DNA from: CADEFX01 sp050260355
GTDB taxonomy: Bacteria > Pseudomonadota > Alphaproteobacteria > Rhizobiales > Hyphomicrobiaceae
Direction: 5' to 3'
Assembly: GCA_050260355.1 (NCBI GenBank)
Contig: JBLNBZ010000054.1
Coordinates: 1-64,000 of the forward strand
DNA: 64,000 nucleotides
The notes under the pieces were generated by a model that was not told the origin of the DNA, did not search any database, and was given only the letters and a program-made list of their open reading frames with translations. Of the stretch, positions 47,771 through 56,651 are shown in pieces. Position numbers and translations under genes: made by a program. Positions within the stretch are counted from its first letter, which is position 1; every line of letters begins with the position of its first letter.

Positions 47771-47796
47771 AACGTCGCCGCTATGCAAAGGGTTCC
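47771..47796 (-). promoter_or_regulatory. EcfG-type promoter of phyR
   Basis: On the minus strand GGAAC (47796-47792), 17 bases, CGTT (47774-47771). It drives transcription toward phyR, whose start codon is 66 bases further on. Confidence 0.78.
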
Positions 47797-47804
47797 AATT
47801 TCGC

Positions 47805-47829
47805 GGAACTTTGTAGCGAGCGGCGCGTT
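47805..47829 (+). promoter_or_regulatory. EcfG-type promoter of nepR-ecfG
   Basis: GGAAC (47805-47809), 16 bases, CGTT (47826-47829). It reads toward nepR, starting at 47910, so EcfG should activate its own operon. The -35 elements of this and the phyR promoter are eight bases apart. Confidence 0.8.
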
Positions 47830-47909
47830 TTATGGCTCGCGCCGGGAGTATTCATATTCGTTGAGCGTCCTGTTTCGAGCTGCGGGGTGGTTAAAGTAGG
47901 GATGGAGCC

Positions 47910-48119
47910 ATGGGGTCGCGCACGAAGGCGTTAGGAAAAGATGCGATGAACGACGAGGAAGGGGAGCCAGAAAGGCCAGGTGCCCGCGTGGATGCCAAAG
48001 TCAGGGCGCACCTCGGGCGAAAACTTAAGAGCGCCTATCAGGCCTTGGTCGAAGAGCCTGTTCCCGATCGGTTCGTGAAGCTTCTCGACGAATTGAGGCG
48101 CAAGGAGGGCAAGCGCTAA
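47910..48119 (+). CDS. nepR: Anti-sigma factor NepR
   Basis: NepR sequesters EcfG until PhyR removes it. The 69-residue protein carries the NepR signature LGRKLKSAYQALVEEPVPDRF followed by VKLLDEL. Two starts have ribosome sites: ATG 47910 (GGATGGAG) and ATG 47946 (AGGAAAAG); both keep the whole conserved region. Its stop codon shares one base with the ecfG start, so the inhibitor and the sigma factor are translationally coupled. Confidence 0.9.
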   Translation: MGSRTKALGKDAMNDEEGEPERPGARVDAKVRAHLGRKLKSAYQALVEEPVPDRFVKLLDELRRKEGKR

Positions 48120-48685
48120 TGGGGAAGCCGGCACAATCCATGCGCGAGGATCTCGTAGCGGCCATCCCCAATCTCAGGGCGTTTGCGATCGCGCTCTGTC
48201 ATGACCCGCACCAGGCCGACGATCTCGTGCAGGACACGCTCGTCAAGGCTTGGAACAGTCAGCATCTTTTCCAAGAGGGCACGAACCTCAAGGCGTGGCT
48301 GTTCACCATCCTTCGTAACACTTTCTTTTCCGAGCACCGGAAGATGCGCCACCAGGCCAACTACCGGGAGCAGATGGATACCTCCAGCCGTTGGCGGCCG
48401 CCCGAGCAGTTATCGCACATGGATCTCAAGGACTTTCTCGCGGCGTTGTCCCGGCTTCCGGCCGACCAGAGAGAGTCGTTAATCCTGATCGGCGCGGAGG
48501 GCTTCTCCTATGAGGAGGCGGCGGCGATCAGCGGCTGCGCGGTCGGTACCATCAAGAGCCGCGTCAATCGCGCGCGGCACCGGTTGTCGCAGCTGCTCGG
48601 AGTCGAGGCCGCCGGCGAGTTCGGTCCTGATCCCAAATTCGAATCGATCATCTCGCAGGCCGTCGGGGCCGCCCGACGGGCCTGA
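48119..48685 (+). CDS. ecfG: General stress sigma factor EcfG (ECF family)
   Basis: The 188-residue sigma factor has region 2 (LRAFAIALCHDPHQADDLVQ, then NLKAWLFTILRNTFF) and region 4 (RLPADQRESLILIGAEGFSY and GTIKSRVNRARHRL) with a short linker, as in ECF15/EcfG proteins. It directs RNA polymerase to GGAAC-N16/17-CGTT promoters under stress. It is coupled to nepR and faces phyR. A gene on the opposite strand ends 36 bases after it. Confidence 0.93.
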   Translation: MGKPAQSMREDLVAAIPNLRAFAIALCHDPHQADDLVQDTLVKAWNSQHLFQEGTNLKAWLFTILRNTFFSEHRKMRHQANYREQMDTSSRWRPPEQLSHMDLKDFLAALSRLPADQRESLILIGAEGFSYEEAAAISGCAVGTIKSRVNRARHRLSQLLGVEAAGEFGPDPKFESIISQAVGAARRA

Positions 48686-48720
48686 CGGGCCTTCCCCGTA
48701 AGCAGCAGAGTGCGCGACCG

Positions 48721-49470
48721 CTAGGGCTCGAAGCCCTCGAAGGTGATGGCGTCAGCCCATTTCTCCGCTACGGCCCTGTCCTCGGCCGTGCGCACCGTCC
48801 AGGTGAAGAGCGGCAGACCCAGCACCTCCCGCACAAAGCGGGTGACCGGCGTTGGCAACGCCTTCACGTGATATGAGAAAAAGTCAGGCGTCGCCTGCCT
48901 GCTCTCCAGCAGATGCGACAGCCTGTAGGCCCGCTCCGCATCGAGCCGGTCGAGCCACCAATCATCTCCTTGATAGAGGCCCGAGACGATGCCTCGCGGC
49001 ACCGCGGGCGCCAGATCCTTGATCGCGGCCATCGCGGCCGGATCGAACGACATGAGCGCCAATGGGCCCTTGTAGGCGGCAGCCAGCCGCGCAATCGCGC
49101 CGAGAAACGCGCTGTTCAGCGGCTCCCACTCGCTCTTGATCTCCACCAGCAGGGGCACGCGCCCGGCGGCAAGCTCGAGCAATTCGGCAAATGAAAGGAT
49201 ACGCTCGCCGGACCCGCGATAGGTCAGTCGCGCGAGCGCGGCAGGCACGAGATCGGTGATCCGCCCCGGATGCTCGACAAGGCGGGTGAGATCGAGGTCA
49301 TGGAACACCATCGGCGTGCCGTCCGCGGCGGGCCGCAGGTCGCACTCGATTCCGTAGCCCTTTCGGATCGCCACGGCGAAGGCCGGGCCGGTGTTTTCGA
49401 TGATCCCGCCTGCGGCATTGTGCAGGCCGCGGTGTGCAATCGGTCGCAGGAAGACGGAGCGATCGAGCAT
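48721..49470 (-). CDS. Glycerophosphodiester phosphodiesterase family protein
   Basis: A 249-residue TIM-barrel phosphodiesterase that splits glycerophosphodiesters into glycerol-3-phosphate and an alcohol. The catalytic motif is IAHRGLHNAAGG plus IENT, followed by the metal-binding IECDLRPAADGTPMVFHD, with LLVEIKSE and the closing FTWTVRT. There is no signal peptide, so it is cytoplasmic (UgpQ-like). It follows ridA by six bases on the same strand. Confidence 0.92.
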   Translation of the reverse strand: MLDRSVFLRPIAHRGLHNAAGGIIENTGPAFAVAIRKGYGIECDLRPAADGTPMVFHDLDLTRLVEHPGRITDLVPAALARLTYRGSGERILSFAELLELAAGRVPLLVEIKSEWEPLNSAFLGAIARLAAAYKGPLALMSFDPAAMAAIKDLAPAVPRGIVSGLYQGDDWWLDRLDAERAYRLSHLLESRQATPDFFSYHVKALPTPVTRFVREVLGLPLFTWTVRTAEDRAVAEKWADAITFEGFEP

Positions 49471-49476
49471 GGCTCC

Positions 49477-49947
49477 TCAAGGTGCGGCGATAGCGATGAT
49501 GGCCTCCACCTCGACCGCTGAATTCACCGGCAGGCTGCTCACACCGACGGCAGATCGCGTGTGCCGCCCCTTGTCTCCTAGGATCTCGACAAGGGCGTCG
49601 GAAGCTCCATTCACAACCTGTGGGTGCTCGCTGAAGGTCGGCGCGGCGTTCACGAAGCCAGTGAGCTTGATGATGCCGGCGATCCGGTCGAGGGTGCCGA
49701 GCGCAGATTTCGCCTGCGCCAGGATGTTGAGCGCGCAGATCTTTGCCGCTTCCCGTCCGCGTGCGACGTCGATGTCCGCCCCGAGCTTGCCGGTAATTAC
49801 AGAGCCGTCGGCAGCGCGCGCAATCTGCCCCGAGATGAACAGCAGCTCGCCGGTCACGCAGAAGGGAACATAATTTGCTACGGGAGCAGGCGCGGCGGGT
49901 AGGCTAAGTCCTAGTGCCTTCAGACGTGCTTCGATCGTGTCGCTCAT
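49477..49947 (-). CDS. RidA family protein (YjgF/YER057c/UK114)
   Basis: A 156-residue protein of the Rid superfamily, which hydrolyses reactive enamine or imine intermediates. It shows LLFISGQIARAADGSVITGKLG, the mid-sequence LNILAQAKSALGTLDRI, and the closing GVSSLPVNSAVEVEAIIAI. The typical Arg of active RidA (in the RxxxG region near the end) is not obvious here, so it may belong to a divergent Rid group. Upstream of the phosphodiesterase gene in one unit. Confidence 0.88.
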   Translation of the reverse strand: MSDTIEARLKALGLSLPAAPAPVANYVPFCVTGELLFISGQIARAADGSVITGKLGADIDVARGREAAKICALNILAQAKSALGTLDRIAGIIKLTGFVNAAPTFSEHPQVVNGASDALVEILGDKGRHTRSAVGVSSLPVNSAVEVEAIIAIAAP

Positions 49948-50251
49948 GCTTGCCTCTGTTCCGGCGCCTTTGCCGCGTCCAAGTGCCTATTCATGCGGCG
50001 GAATCTGTGACTTTGCAATGATCCCCCGGGTCGCTAGTGTCCCCCTCCTGAAGTTTGCATCTTTTTGCCGCAAACATATTTGCGAACTTCGGAGTAAGGG
50101 TCGCCAGAACTTTCTAGATCTGGTGCAGTTGGTTCGGAGATCGCTCGATTTGTTCGCCACAAGCGTTGGCAGTTCTAGACCGCCACACTGGTGTGACTGC
50201 GGACCAGGGTACGGTGAGGTCGGTTCTGCCGCGGCCCCTTTGGAGCTCTAC
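49948..50251. other. 304-base divergent intergenic region between ridA and eipB
   Basis: No gene seen. It holds an AT-richer inverted repeat, CGCAAA CATA TTTGCG at 50069-50084, in the likely promoter area of eipB. The rest shows no clear promoter boxes. The long open frame running through here into eipB lacks coding character before the signal peptide. Confidence 0.4.
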
Positions 50252-51103
50252 ATGCGCATCCTCCTGCGTTTGTCCTCTGCATGCGCGATTGCTGCAGCAG
50301 CATTCCTGGCCTTCGCCGCGGCGGCGGATGCCAAGGTCCTCGCCCCGCATCGCGCCGTCTACGAGATCAGCCTCGACGCCGCGCGCGGCGGCTCTGGCGT
50401 CACGGACATGTCGGGGCGGATGGTCTACGAGCTTACGGGAAGCGAGTGCGAAGGCTACACGCAGACCATGCGTTTCGTGACGCGGATGGTGAACCAGGAG
50501 GGGGCAGTCACACTCACCGACATCCGTTCGTCGAGCTTCGAGGATGCGACGGGCAAGAATTTTCGCTTCAACTCGAGTCAGTACAAAGATTCAAGGCTCT
50601 CGGAGTCGACCAACGGCGACGCAGCCCGCAAGGACCCCTCCGGCGAGGTCAAGGTCGAGCTGACCAGGCCCGAGAAGAAGGAGGTGCGTCTCAAGCCGAA
50701 CGTCCTTTTCCCCATCCAGCACTCGATCGCTCTGATAAAGGCCGCGGAGAAAGGGACCCAGGTTTTCGAAGCCGACCTCTATGACGGATCGGAGAAGGGG
50801 GAGAAGGTGTACGCGACGACCGCCTACATTGGCGCCGTTCGCAAGCCTGGCTTCAACAAGGAGCTACCGCGGGCAGCCAACGCCGAACGCCTCGACAAGC
50901 TCAAGTCGTGGCCGGTCTCGATCAGCTACTTCGAGCCCGGCTCGGAAAACCAGGACGCGCTGCCGGCCTACGAGCTTGCGTTTCTCTACTTCGAGAACGG
51001 CGTGTCGCGGCGTCTCTTCATCGACTACGGCGAGTTCGCGATCCGCGGCAATCTCAAGGAGATCACCTTCTACGAGCCGGGGAAATGCAACGGCAAGAAG
51101 TAG
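50252..51103 (+). CDS. eipB: Cell envelope integrity protein EipB (DUF1849)
   Basis: EipB is a periplasmic beta-spiral protein needed for envelope integrity, described in Brucella. ATG 50252 is preceded by GGAG and starts a signal peptide (MRILLRLSSACAIAAAAFLA, cleavage near ADAKV). The 283-residue protein follows DUF1849: HRAVYEISLDAARGGSGV, GRMVYELTGSECEGYTQ, and a late ISYFEPG section. Two Cys, one in GSECEG and one in GKCNGKK at the C-terminus, match the disulfide pair reported for EipB. Confidence 0.9.
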   Translation: MRILLRLSSACAIAAAAFLAFAAAADAKVLAPHRAVYEISLDAARGGSGVTDMSGRMVYELTGSECEGYTQTMRFVTRMVNQEGAVTLTDIRSSSFEDATGKNFRFNSSQYKDSRLSESTNGDAARKDPSGEVKVELTRPEKKEVRLKPNVLFPIQHSIALIKAAEKGTQVFEADLYDGSEKGEKVYATTAYIGAVRKPGFNKELPRAANAERLDKLKSWPVSISYFEPGSENQDALPAYELAFLYFENGVSRRLFIDYGEFAIRGNLKEITFYEPGKCNGKK

Positions 51104-51129
51104 ACGGCGCCCGCAGGCGCCGATCCCTC

Positions 51130-52746
51130 CTACTCGACCTTCGCCACGTGGCACTCGAACTGCCGGCGCTTGAGCTTTTGGCAGGTCGCATTCGCAGTCT
51201 GTGAATCGAAACCCGAGAAGCGCGCGCGATAGAGCTGCTTTCCGGCATGCTGCACCGGTTGTGAGACCGGCGGGCGTCCCGCGAGCAGATCGCCTGCGCG
51301 GGCGCGCGCAGCCTGGAGCTGGCGCATGGCTTCCGCTTGCGAGCTGTAGGCTCCCACTTGCACGGCAAAGGTGCCGCGGCCGGCAACGGGCGCGGAGATT
51401 TGCGTCGGAGCCGAAGCCTGGGAGCGGTGAGCCAAGGCACTCGTGACTGCAGGCGTCACCGGCGGCTGCCCGCGTGAGAGTCGATCTGCCTGCGCCTCGA
51501 GGCTCGAGGGCAGCGCTCCCCGCCCTCCTTGCGACGTCGGCTCCGCTACAACTTGCGAAAGCATCGGCAGCGCGCCGGCATCAGCCGTGGTTCTCGAGAC
51601 TGCGGCCGACTGTGACAGCGGCTCGGCCTGGGTCACTCTGGCTCTCGGCGCCACCAGCACCGGCCGCACCCGAGCGATCTCGATCGGGGGCCCCTTGAGC
51701 ACCGGAGCCTCGTCCGGCTGCCTCGTGGCCTGCAGCGGCTCCGGCGCGCTGTTGCGCCTTGCCGTCTCGCCAATCGATCTGGCCGCCGGCTCGACAGCCG
51801 ACTGCGTCGCCGCGTGCCGCTCCTGCCGCTGGGCAGCCTGGCGCTCGGTACTGCGCCTGTCGGCCGCCCTTGCCACCAGCACGGGCTTGCGTGTCTTGAC
51901 CGTCGAGGCCTCCGCGATCGAACGTCTCAGGAGGGCGCGCATGAGGACGTTGCGCGAGGCCGCGGAGGAGCCGCCGAACACCACGCCGACCACGTGCTTG
52001 CCGTCGCGCCTTACCGACGTGACGATATTGAAACCTGACGCAGCCGTGTAGCCCGTCTTTATCCCGTCGACGCCTTCGAAGCTGCCGAGCAGCGTGTTGT
52101 GATTCCGGAACGACTTGCCGCCATAGTGGAAGGCGCGAATTGAGAACAAGGGATAGTAGCGCGGGAAGTCGTCGTAGAGGTGCAGCGCGAGCGTGACCAT
52201 ATCGCGGGCGGTGGTGACCTGGTCCGGGTCGGGCAGGCCGTGCGGATTCTTGAACACCGTTGCCGACATCCCGAGCGCCCGCGCCTTCTGGGTCATGATC
52301 CGGGCGAATTTCGCCTCCGAGCCCGCAATGTGCTCGGCCAGGGCCACCGCGATGTCGTTGGCAGATTTGGTGATCAGGGCCCTGATTGCGTCGCCGACGG
52401 TGATCTCGCTTCCTGCGTCCAGGCCCAGGCGCGAGGGAGGTGTGTTGGCCGCGGCCTCTGAGATCCTGATGCGGTTATGGGGCTCCAGGCGATGCTGCTC
52501 CAGCAACTCGAAGACGATGTATAGGGTCATCATCTTCGTCAGCGAGGCAGGATAGCGCGGCTCGTCGGCGGCCTGTGCGTGCAGCACGCGTCCGGTGTTG
52601 GCATCCACCACGAGACTGGCGTACCTGCCGGCAGCCGCAGCTTCGCTATGCGGGCCGGCTGTCAGGCACACAATGCCGGCAGCGAGCGCAAATCTGACGA
52701 GCGCAACCACAATGGCTGGCGCGTGCCGTACAACTGACCCCTGCAT
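51130..52746 (-). CDS. D-alanyl-D-alanine carboxypeptidase with C-terminal SPOR domain
   Basis: A periplasmic penicillin-binding enzyme that trims D-Ala from peptidoglycan. ATG 52746 follows GAGAGGGT and opens a signal peptide (AIVVALVRFALAAGIVCLTA, cleavage after SEAAAA). The S11 peptidase motifs are SLTK, SAN (in KSANDIAVAL) and KTG (in DGIKTGYTAASG). After the catalytic part is a long disordered Ala/Arg/Pro-rich linker (about 200 residues) and a SPOR domain (GTFAVQVGAYSSQAEAMRQL to the end) that binds denuded septal glycan. 538 residues; converges with eipB. Confidence 0.93.
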   Translation of the reverse strand: MQGSVVRHAPAIVVALVRFALAAGIVCLTAGPHSEAAAAGRYASLVVDANTGRVLHAQAADEPRYPASLTKMMTLYIVFELLEQHRLEPHNRIRISEAAANTPPSRLGLDAGSEITVGDAIRALITKSANDIAVALAEHIAGSEAKFARIMTQKARALGMSATVFKNPHGLPDPDQVTTARDMVTLALHLYDDFPRYYPLFSIRAFHYGGKSFRNHNTLLGSFEGVDGIKTGYTAASGFNIVTSVRRDGKHVVGVVFGGSSAASRNVLMRALLRRSIAEASTVKTRKPVLVARAADRRSTERQAAQRQERHAATQSAVEPAARSIGETARRNSAPEPLQATRQPDEAPVLKGPPIEIARVRPVLVAPRARVTQAEPLSQSAAVSRTTADAGALPMLSQVVAEPTSQGGRGALPSSLEAQADRLSRGQPPVTPAVTSALAHRSQASAPTQISAPVAGRGTFAVQVGAYSSQAEAMRQLQAARARAGDLLAGRPPVSQPVQHAGKQLYRARFSGFDSQTANATCQKLKRRQFECHVAKVE

Positions 52747-53082
52747 ACCCTCTCGCCCAACGCCTTGCCGGCTGCCCGGTCGTTCAATTCTTTTCAGTGA
52801 CCGGCAGCTGGGCCCTCGACCCGCCAAACACCCCAAGTGAGCCACTGCTTTGGGGCGAGCATTTGGCGCAAGACGCCGCGTGGTCCGATACAGCCGGCAA
52901 GCAAACGCTAGCCGACAGGGCTTTGGGTCTGGTAAACTGTCATGGTTAAGAAGATTGTATGTTGCAATGCAGCGAAAATCTTGGCATTATTGTGCGGCGC
53001 AACTGCCAGCCGATGCCGAGCATCGGGACATCTTGTCCCCCGCAGACCTGCAACAGCCGCCCCCCGACAGAGGAACCCAGCT
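52747..53082 (+). other. Intergenic region upstream of the phasin gene
   Basis: No gene is supported. An AT-richer core (52930-52990) probably contains the phasin promoter. Within it, TGCA-A-TGCA at 52963-52971 forms a small palindrome; PhaR-type repressors of phasin genes bind TGC/GCA-rich sites, so this is a candidate operator. Confidence 0.35.
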
Positions 53083-53427
53083 ATGATGAAGCCCTTCGAA
53101 ATGAAGCCTTTCGAGGATTTCCAGAAGATCGGCCAAAATAACGTCGATGCCGCCATGAAGGCGTTCGGCGAGTGGAACAAGGGCTGGCAAGCGATCGCCG
53201 CCGAGATGAGCGACTACACCAAGCGGTCGTTCGAGGAAGGCTCAGCGACCTTCGAGAAGCTGCTCTCGGCCAAGTCGATGGAACAGGCGTTCGAGATCCA
53301 GTCCAACTATGCCAAACGGGCGTACGATGAGTACATGCACCAGCTCAACAAGATCGGTGGCATGTGCGCCGAGCTCGCCAAGGAGACCTACCGCCCGGTC
53401 GAGCGCGCGATGCAGAACGGCCGCTGA
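53083..53427 (+). CDS. Phasin family protein
   Basis: A 114-residue, mostly helical protein starting at ATG 53083 after AGAGGAA. The phasin region runs from FEDFQKIGQNNVDAAMKAFG through AEMSDYTKRSFEEGSATFEK and AFEIQSNYAKRAYDEYMHQL. Phasins coat polyhydroxybutyrate granules. No pha genes are in the window. A strong terminator follows. Confidence 0.9.
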   Translation: MMKPFEMKPFEDFQKIGQNNVDAAMKAFGEWNKGWQAIAAEMSDYTKRSFEEGSATFEKLLSAKSMEQAFEIQSNYAKRAYDEYMHQLNKIGGMCAELAKETYRPVERAMQNGR

Positions 53428-53456
53428 GGCGTTGTTTCAGCAAAACGCGAGCGAGT

Positions 53457-53486
53457 GGGCCTGGCGGCGAGCCGGGCCCTTTTTTT
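53457..53486 (+). terminator. Rho-independent terminator after phasin gene
   Basis: A nine-base-pair GC stem (53457-53465 with 53471-53479, one G-U pair), a five-base loop, then seven T. It lies 30 bases after the phasin stop codon. Confidence 0.85.
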
Positions 53487-53707
53487 ATTCGCGGGGCGAG
53501 CCCACATGTGGCAGGGCCGTCGCGAGGGGACCATCGGAAAAGTGGCGCTCTTGGTATCGCGGCGGCCGCGTTTGCGATCGCGGTGAAGCTGCCGTAACAA
53601 TAGCCAAGGAGTCTCGAAAGCGACGGTTGGCTTTTGCGATGATCAGAGAACCGCATGGGATGCGGGGGTGTGTCGCCCCCGTGACGCACGGCGAAGGACT
53701 GATACTG

Positions 53708-54037
53708 ATGGCGGGCAAGGACGGCTCGCGCGGCGACGAGGAGGGCAAGACCGGTCTCGTCACCAAAACGCGCCCGAAGACGAAGCGGCCAAGTCTTTAC
53801 AAGGTCTTGCTGCTGAACGACGACTACACGCCGATGGAGTTCGTCGTGCACGTCCTCGAGCGCTTCTTCAACAAGGGCCGGGAGGAGGCCACGCGCATCA
53901 TGCTGCACGTACACCACAAGGGTGTGGGTATCTGCGGCGTCTACACGTACGAGATCGCCGAAACCAAGGTTGCGCAGGTGATGGATTTCTCCCGCCAACA
54001 CCAGCATCCGCTGCAATGCACCCTGGAAAAGGAATAG
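53708..54037 (+). CDS. clpS: ATP-dependent Clp protease adaptor ClpS
   Basis: ClpS delivers N-degron proteins to ClpAP. The 109-residue product has a charged disordered N-terminus and the core YKVLLLNDDYTPMEFVVHVL, with MLHVHHKGVGICGVYTYEIAE, including the conserved Asn-Asp pair and Met/His residues that form the N-degron pocket. ATG 53708 follows AAGGAC. It is seven bases before clpA. Confidence 0.94.
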   Translation: MAGKDGSRGDEEGKTGLVTKTRPKTKRPSLYKVLLLNDDYTPMEFVVHVLERFFNKGREEATRIMLHVHHKGVGICGVYTYEIAETKVAQVMDFSRQHQHPLQCTLEKE

Positions 54038-54044
54038 GCAACAC

Positions 54045-56504
54045 GTGCCATCGTTCTCAAAAAGCCTAGAGGCGGCGCTGCATCGCGCCCTCGAGTACGC
54101 CAACGAGCGTAATCACGAATATGCGACATTGGAGCATTTGCTGCTGGCGTTGCTCGATGATCGCGACGCCGCCGCCGTCATGCGAGCCTGCAACGTCGAG
54201 GTCGATGTGCTGCGGCGGCGCGTGTCCGACTATCTCGATCAGGAGCTCGGCAGCCTCGTCGTGAAGGGCCACACTGAGGCCTCCCCGACGACTGGCTTCC
54301 AGCGGGTCGTGCATCGGGCCGTCGTGCACGTGCAGTCGTCCGGCCGCGAGGAGGTGACCGGCGCCAATATCCTGATTGCCATTTTTGCCGAGCGCGAGAG
54401 CCACGCGGCGTTCTTCCTGCAGGAGCAGGATATGACGCGCTTCGACGCGGTTCAGTACGTCAGCCACGGCATCGCCAAGCGGCCCGGCATGAGCGATCCG
54501 CGGCCCGTTCGCGGGGTCGACGAGGAGAGCAACGGCGAGAACGGCGGCGCAGAGAAGAAGCAGGGTGCCGACGCCCTCAACACCTACTGCGTCAATCTCA
54601 ACAAGAAGGCACGCGACGGCAGGATTGATCCGCTGATCGGCCGCGAGCCCGAGGTGCTGCGCACGATCCAGGTGCTGTGCCGGCGGCAGAAGAACAATCC
54701 TTTGTTCGTGGGTGATCCTGGTGTCGGCAAGACGGCCATCGCCGAAGGCCTGGCACGCAAGATCATCCGCGGAGAGGTGCCCGAAGTTCTCAAGGATGCC
54801 ACCATCTTCGCGCTCGACATGGGCGCGCTGCTGGCCGGCACGCGCTACCGCGGCGACTTCGAGGAGCGCCTCAAGGCCGTCATGAGGGAGGTCGAGAACT
54901 ATCCGGGCGCAATCCTGTTCATCGACGAGATCCACACCGTGATCGGCGCTGGCGCCACCTCTGGCGGCGCCATGGATGCGTCCAATCTGCTGAAGCCCGC
55001 CCTGCAGTCGGGCACCGTGCGCTGCATCGGCTCGACGACCTACAAGGAATACCGGCAGCACTTCGAGAAGGATCGCGCCCTGGTGCGGCGGTTCCAGAAG
55101 ATCGACGTCAATGAGCCGTCGGTCGAGGATTCCATCGAGATCATGAAAGGCTTGAAGCCCTACTTCGAGGAGTTCCACAAGCTCAAGTACACCAACGAGG
55201 CGATCACCGCGGCCGTCGAGCTGTCGGCCAAGTACATCCATGATCGCAAATTGCCGGACAAGGCCATCGACGTGATCGACGAGACCGGCGCGTCGCAGAT
55301 GCTGGTTCCGGAGGGCAAGCGCAAGAAGAAGATCACCGTCAAGGAGATCGAGGCCACGGTGGCGACCATGGCTCGCATTCCGCCCAAGACCGTGTCCAAG
55401 TCCGATGCCGAGGTGATGGCCAACCTGGAGAAGGACCTCAAGCGCCTCGTCTTCGGCCAGGATCCGGCGATCACGGCGCTGGCTTCGGCGATCAAGCTTG
55501 CGCGTGCAGGCTTGCGTGAGCCCGAGAAGCCAATCGGCTGCTACCTGTTCTCGGGTCCCACCGGTGTCGGCAAGACCGAGGTGGCCAAGCAGCTTGCCGC
55601 GCTCATGGGCATCGAGCTGCTGCGGTTCGACATGTCGGAGTACATGGAGAAGCACACCGTGAGCCGCCTCATCGGTGCGCCTCCAGGCTACGTCGGCTTC
55701 GATCAGGGCGGCCTGCTCACGGACGGCATCGACCAGCATCCCCACAGCGTGCTGCTGCTGGACGAGATCGAGAAGGCGCACCCGGATCTGTTCAACATCC
55801 TCCTGCAGGTGATGGACCACGGCAAGCTGACCGACCACAACGGCAAGCAGGTCGATTTCCGCAACGTCATTCTGATCATGACGACCAACGCCGGCGCGTC
55901 GGATCTGGCGCGGCCTGCCATTGGGTTTAATCGGACGAAGCGTGAGGGCGACGATCAGGAGGCGATCAATCGGTTGTTCACGCCGGAGTTCCGCAATCGG
56001 CTCGACGCCGTGATTGCGTTCTCGGGCTTGCCGCCCGAGATCATCAGCAAGGTGGTCGAGAAGTTCATCTTCCAGCTCGAGGCGCAGCTCGCCGATCGCG
56101 GCGTGACGATCGAGCTGTCGGAAGGGGCGGCCAAGTGGCTGGCAGAAAAGGGCTACGACGAGAAGTTCGGCGCCCGGCCGCTCGCTCGCACCATCCAGGA
56201 GTACATCAAGAAGCCGCTGGCTGAGGAGCTTCTGTTCGGCAAGCTCGAGAACGGCGGGGTGGCGCGCGTGCTGCTGGTCGGAGAGGGCGAGGACAGCAAG
56301 CTTACGTTCGAGTACCTGCCGGCGGATCCGAGCAAGGCGGTGAAGCCGAAGGAGGAGGAGGACGGCGAGGAGGGCGAGGACGGCACCGACGATGCGTTGG
56401 TCGGCGCCAGCCCGAAGAAGGCCTTGCCGGGCCCCAAGGAGCGCAAAGACAGGGCCAAGCCGAGCGGCGCCGTGCCGAGCGTGCCGCGCCGGAAGGAGGA
56501 CTAG
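54045..56504 (+). CDS. clpA: ATP-dependent Clp protease ATP-binding subunit ClpA
   Basis: ClpA unfolds substrates and feeds them to ClpP. The 819-residue protein has a Clp-N domain (HEYATLEHLLLALLDD), AAA module 1 (Walker A GDPGVGKTAIAEG, Walker B ILFIDEIHT), AAA module 2 (GPTGVGKTEVAKQ, LLLDEIEKAHPD) and a D2-small domain. The IGL-type loop that contacts ClpP is not clearly seen in my reading but the rest is full-length. The start is a GTG at 54045. A Lys/Glu/Pro-rich tail ends it. Confidence 0.95.
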   Translation: MPSFSKSLEAALHRALEYANERNHEYATLEHLLLALLDDRDAAAVMRACNVEVDVLRRRVSDYLDQELGSLVVKGHTEASPTTGFQRVVHRAVVHVQSSGREEVTGANILIAIFAERESHAAFFLQEQDMTRFDAVQYVSHGIAKRPGMSDPRPVRGVDEESNGENGGAEKKQGADALNTYCVNLNKKARDGRIDPLIGREPEVLRTIQVLCRRQKNNPLFVGDPGVGKTAIAEGLARKIIRGEVPEVLKDATIFALDMGALLAGTRYRGDFEERLKAVMREVENYPGAILFIDEIHTVIGAGATSGGAMDASNLLKPALQSGTVRCIGSTTYKEYRQHFEKDRALVRRFQKIDVNEPSVEDSIEIMKGLKPYFEEFHKLKYTNEAITAAVELSAKYIHDRKLPDKAIDVIDETGASQMLVPEGKRKKKITVKEIEATVATMARIPPKTVSKSDAEVMANLEKDLKRLVFGQDPAITALASAIKLARAGLREPEKPIGCYLFSGPTGVGKTEVAKQLAALMGIELLRFDMSEYMEKHTVSRLIGAPPGYVGFDQGGLLTDGIDQHPHSVLLLDEIEKAHPDLFNILLQVMDHGKLTDHNGKQVDFRNVILIMTTNAGASDLARPAIGFNRTKREGDDQEAINRLFTPEFRNRLDAVIAFSGLPPEIISKVVEKFIFQLEAQLADRGVTIELSEGAAKWLAEKGYDEKFGARPLARTIQEYIKKPLAEELLFGKLENGGVARVLLVGEGEDSKLTFEYLPADPSKAVKPKEEEDGEEGEDGTDDALVGASPKKALPGPKERKDRAKPSGAVPSVPRRKED

Positions 56505-56534
56505 GCTCCTCCGAATGAGCGCTCGAGGTCGAAC

Positions 56535-56570
56535 AGGCAGGGCGGCTGCGGCCGGCCTGCCTTTTGTTTT
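56535..56570 (+). terminator. Terminator after clpA
   Basis: GGCAGG pairs with CCTGCC, with an inner GGC/GCC pairing, followed by TTTTGTTTT. It lies about 30 bases after the clpA stop codon. Confidence 0.75.
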
Positions 56571-56651
56571 CCTGGGCGGTTGCAGATCCGGCTAACCGAT
56601 TGGCAACCCAATCCTCCCTAGTGTGGCGCCTCACCAGTCGGATGGCGCCGC

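Noticed and set aside
51105..51122. GC hairpin between eipB and the carboxypeptidase gene as a terminator
   Set aside because: The stem is only seven pairs and no T-run follows on either strand, so I did not list it.
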